The position numbers and the translations under genes are program-made. This document shows, one piece after another, positions 63,300 to 64,000 of a stretch of DNA of 64,000 bases. The stretch lies in NCBI GenBank assembly GCA_026987025.1, contig JALSNJ010000026.1, positions 124,001 to 188,000 on the forward strand, read 5' to 3'. The DNA is from Candidatus Aminicenantota bacterium. Its GTDB lineage: Bacteria > Acidobacteriota > Aminicenantia > S016-38. The first letter of the stretch is position 1, and each line of letters starts with the position of its first letter. The notes beneath the pieces are model-generated. The model was not told the origin of the DNA. It saw only the letters and a list, made by a program, of their open reading frames with translations, and did no database searches.

Positions 63300-64000
63300 A
63301 GGAAATCCTGGCCATAGGCTCCATAGCCCTGGACGATGTGGAAACTCCCTACGGCAGAAGGGAGAATGCGGTGGGAGGTTCCTTAATCTATTTTTCCTAC
63401 GCCGCCTCCATATTTTCAAAGGTGGCTCTGGTGGGGGTGGTGGGAAAGGACTTCCCTCAGGAAACCCTTAAGGACTTGGAGAAAAGGGGGTGTGACCTGG
63501 AGGGGGTGGAGGTCAAAGAAGGGCTCTCCTTCCGCTGGGCCGGGGTTTACAGGAAGGGGGAGGAGGACCCGCAGACCCTGAGGACCCAGCTGGGGCTTTT
63601 CGGAAGTTTTCAACCCGAACCTCCGGCCAGCTACCTCAAAACGAAGATCTTATATCTGGGCAACCTTTCCCCATCCCTCCAATTGTCACTTCTGAAAAAA
63701 ATTGACCACGAAATCGCCGCCATGGACACCATGAACCACTGGATAGAGGGCCACAGGAAGGAGCTCCTTGCCCTTTTGGAAAAGGTGAACATCCTGTTTA
63801 TAAACCGTCGGGAGGCGGAAATGCTGTCCGGGGAAAGCGGTAGCGTGCCGGCGTGTTATAAGCTCCTGGAAATGGGGCCTGAGACCGTGGTGGTAAAAAG
63901 AGGAGAATCAGGGGCCTTTCTCTGTTCTCAGCGAATTGTCTCTGCCCTTCCCGCCTACCCTGTGCGGGAGGTGGTGGACCCCACCGGCGCCGGCGACAGT
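63296..64000 (+). CDS. PfkB family carbohydrate/nucleoside kinase (truncated by window end)
   Basis: First 235 codons of a gene that runs out of the window. Ribokinase fold: AIGSIALDDVETPYG, AVGGSLIYFSYAAS, VALVGVVGKDF; FINRREAEMLSG; anion-hole and catalytic DPTGAGD at the very end. ATG overlaps the mtnP stop (ATGA). Pairing with mtnP suggests a kinase acting on a salvage product (ribose, adenosine or similar), which is inference. Confidence 0.88.
   Translation, partial: MKEILAIGSIALDDVETPYGRRENAVGGSLIYFSYAASIFSKVALVGVVGKDFPQETLKDLEKRGCDLEGVEVKEGLSFRWAGVYRKGEEDPQTLRTQLGLFGSFQPEPPASYLKTKILYLGNLSPSLQLSLLKKIDHEIAAMDTMNHWIEGHRKELLALLEKVNILFINRREAEMLSGESGSVPACYKLLEMGPETVVVKRGESGAFLCSQRIVSALPAYPVREVVDPTGAGDS

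Overview
The window reads as a dense chromosomal segment of a Gram-negative, probably thermophilic bacterium that I cannot place in a phylum. Signs of the lifestyle: coding strands are purine-rich, with AGG/AGA for Arg; thymidylate is made by ThyX; TTG starts are frequent; GyrB carries the large insert of Gram-negative gyrases; there is an O-antigen-ligase-type protein, and succinate dehydrogenase and complex I genes point to respiration. I see no insertion sequence, phage gene, CRISPR array or integrase. No stretch above 300 bases lacks a gene; the longest gaps (about 70-105 bp) are divergent promoter regions.

Layout. 1-8331: the 3' end of gyrB meets a minus-strand proteostasis operon, tRNA-Leu(UAG)-tig-clpP-clpX-lon-engB-rho. 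8363-11331: an exported protein of unknown function and a membrane Ser/Thr kinase with a TPR-rich sensor region. 11414-14864: two GT4 glycosyltransferases and a polyprenyl-phosphate sugar-phosphate transferase start a surface polysaccharide. 14865-19528 (minus): unknown protein-miaA-hflX-TPR/SLH protein-pgsA. 19618-23510: sdhCDAB and a tRNA-methyltransferase-like gene. 23491-24579 (minus): an HD-GYP response regulator. 24679-39472: one long co-directional run of a ferritin-like protein, cysS, a YraN-type nuclease-fold protein, galT, hutH, thyX, four polysaccharide genes, metH, a methyltransferase/MTHFR fusion and a secreted GH26-like hydrolase. 39473-42996 (minus): rplM-rpsI-rpsB-tsf-pyrH-frr. 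43097-44594: ECF sigma factor, zinc anti-sigma factor and an exported unknown protein. 44664-47577: DUF763 protein, rpsU, lipA, phosphoesterase. 47574-48305 (minus): a cNMP-binding/FHA fusion, divergent from a Ycf46-type AAA ATPase across a pentanucleotide repeat. 49912-56567: nuoJKLMN and a DUF4388/SPOR-like membrane protein. 56568-62331 (minus): DUF72, HD-type nucleotidyltransferase, active and inactive M16 peptidases, saccharopine-dehydrogenase-like protein. 62433-64000: mtnP and a truncated PfkB-type kinase.

How it works together. Genes inside operons mostly overlap by 1-35 nt, and all six convergent gene pairs abut or overlap, so there is almost no room for intrinsic terminators; rho itself is here. 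Start signals fall into two classes. Genes inside operons, and some first genes, have GGAGG-type ribosome binding sites. A second set of first genes has a -10 box 5-9 nt before the start codon and no ribosome binding site, which suggests leaderless mRNAs. Several divergent pairs have back-to-back -35 elements. The membrane Ser/Thr kinase and the FHA protein are possible parts of one phospho-threonine signalling route, but that link is inference.
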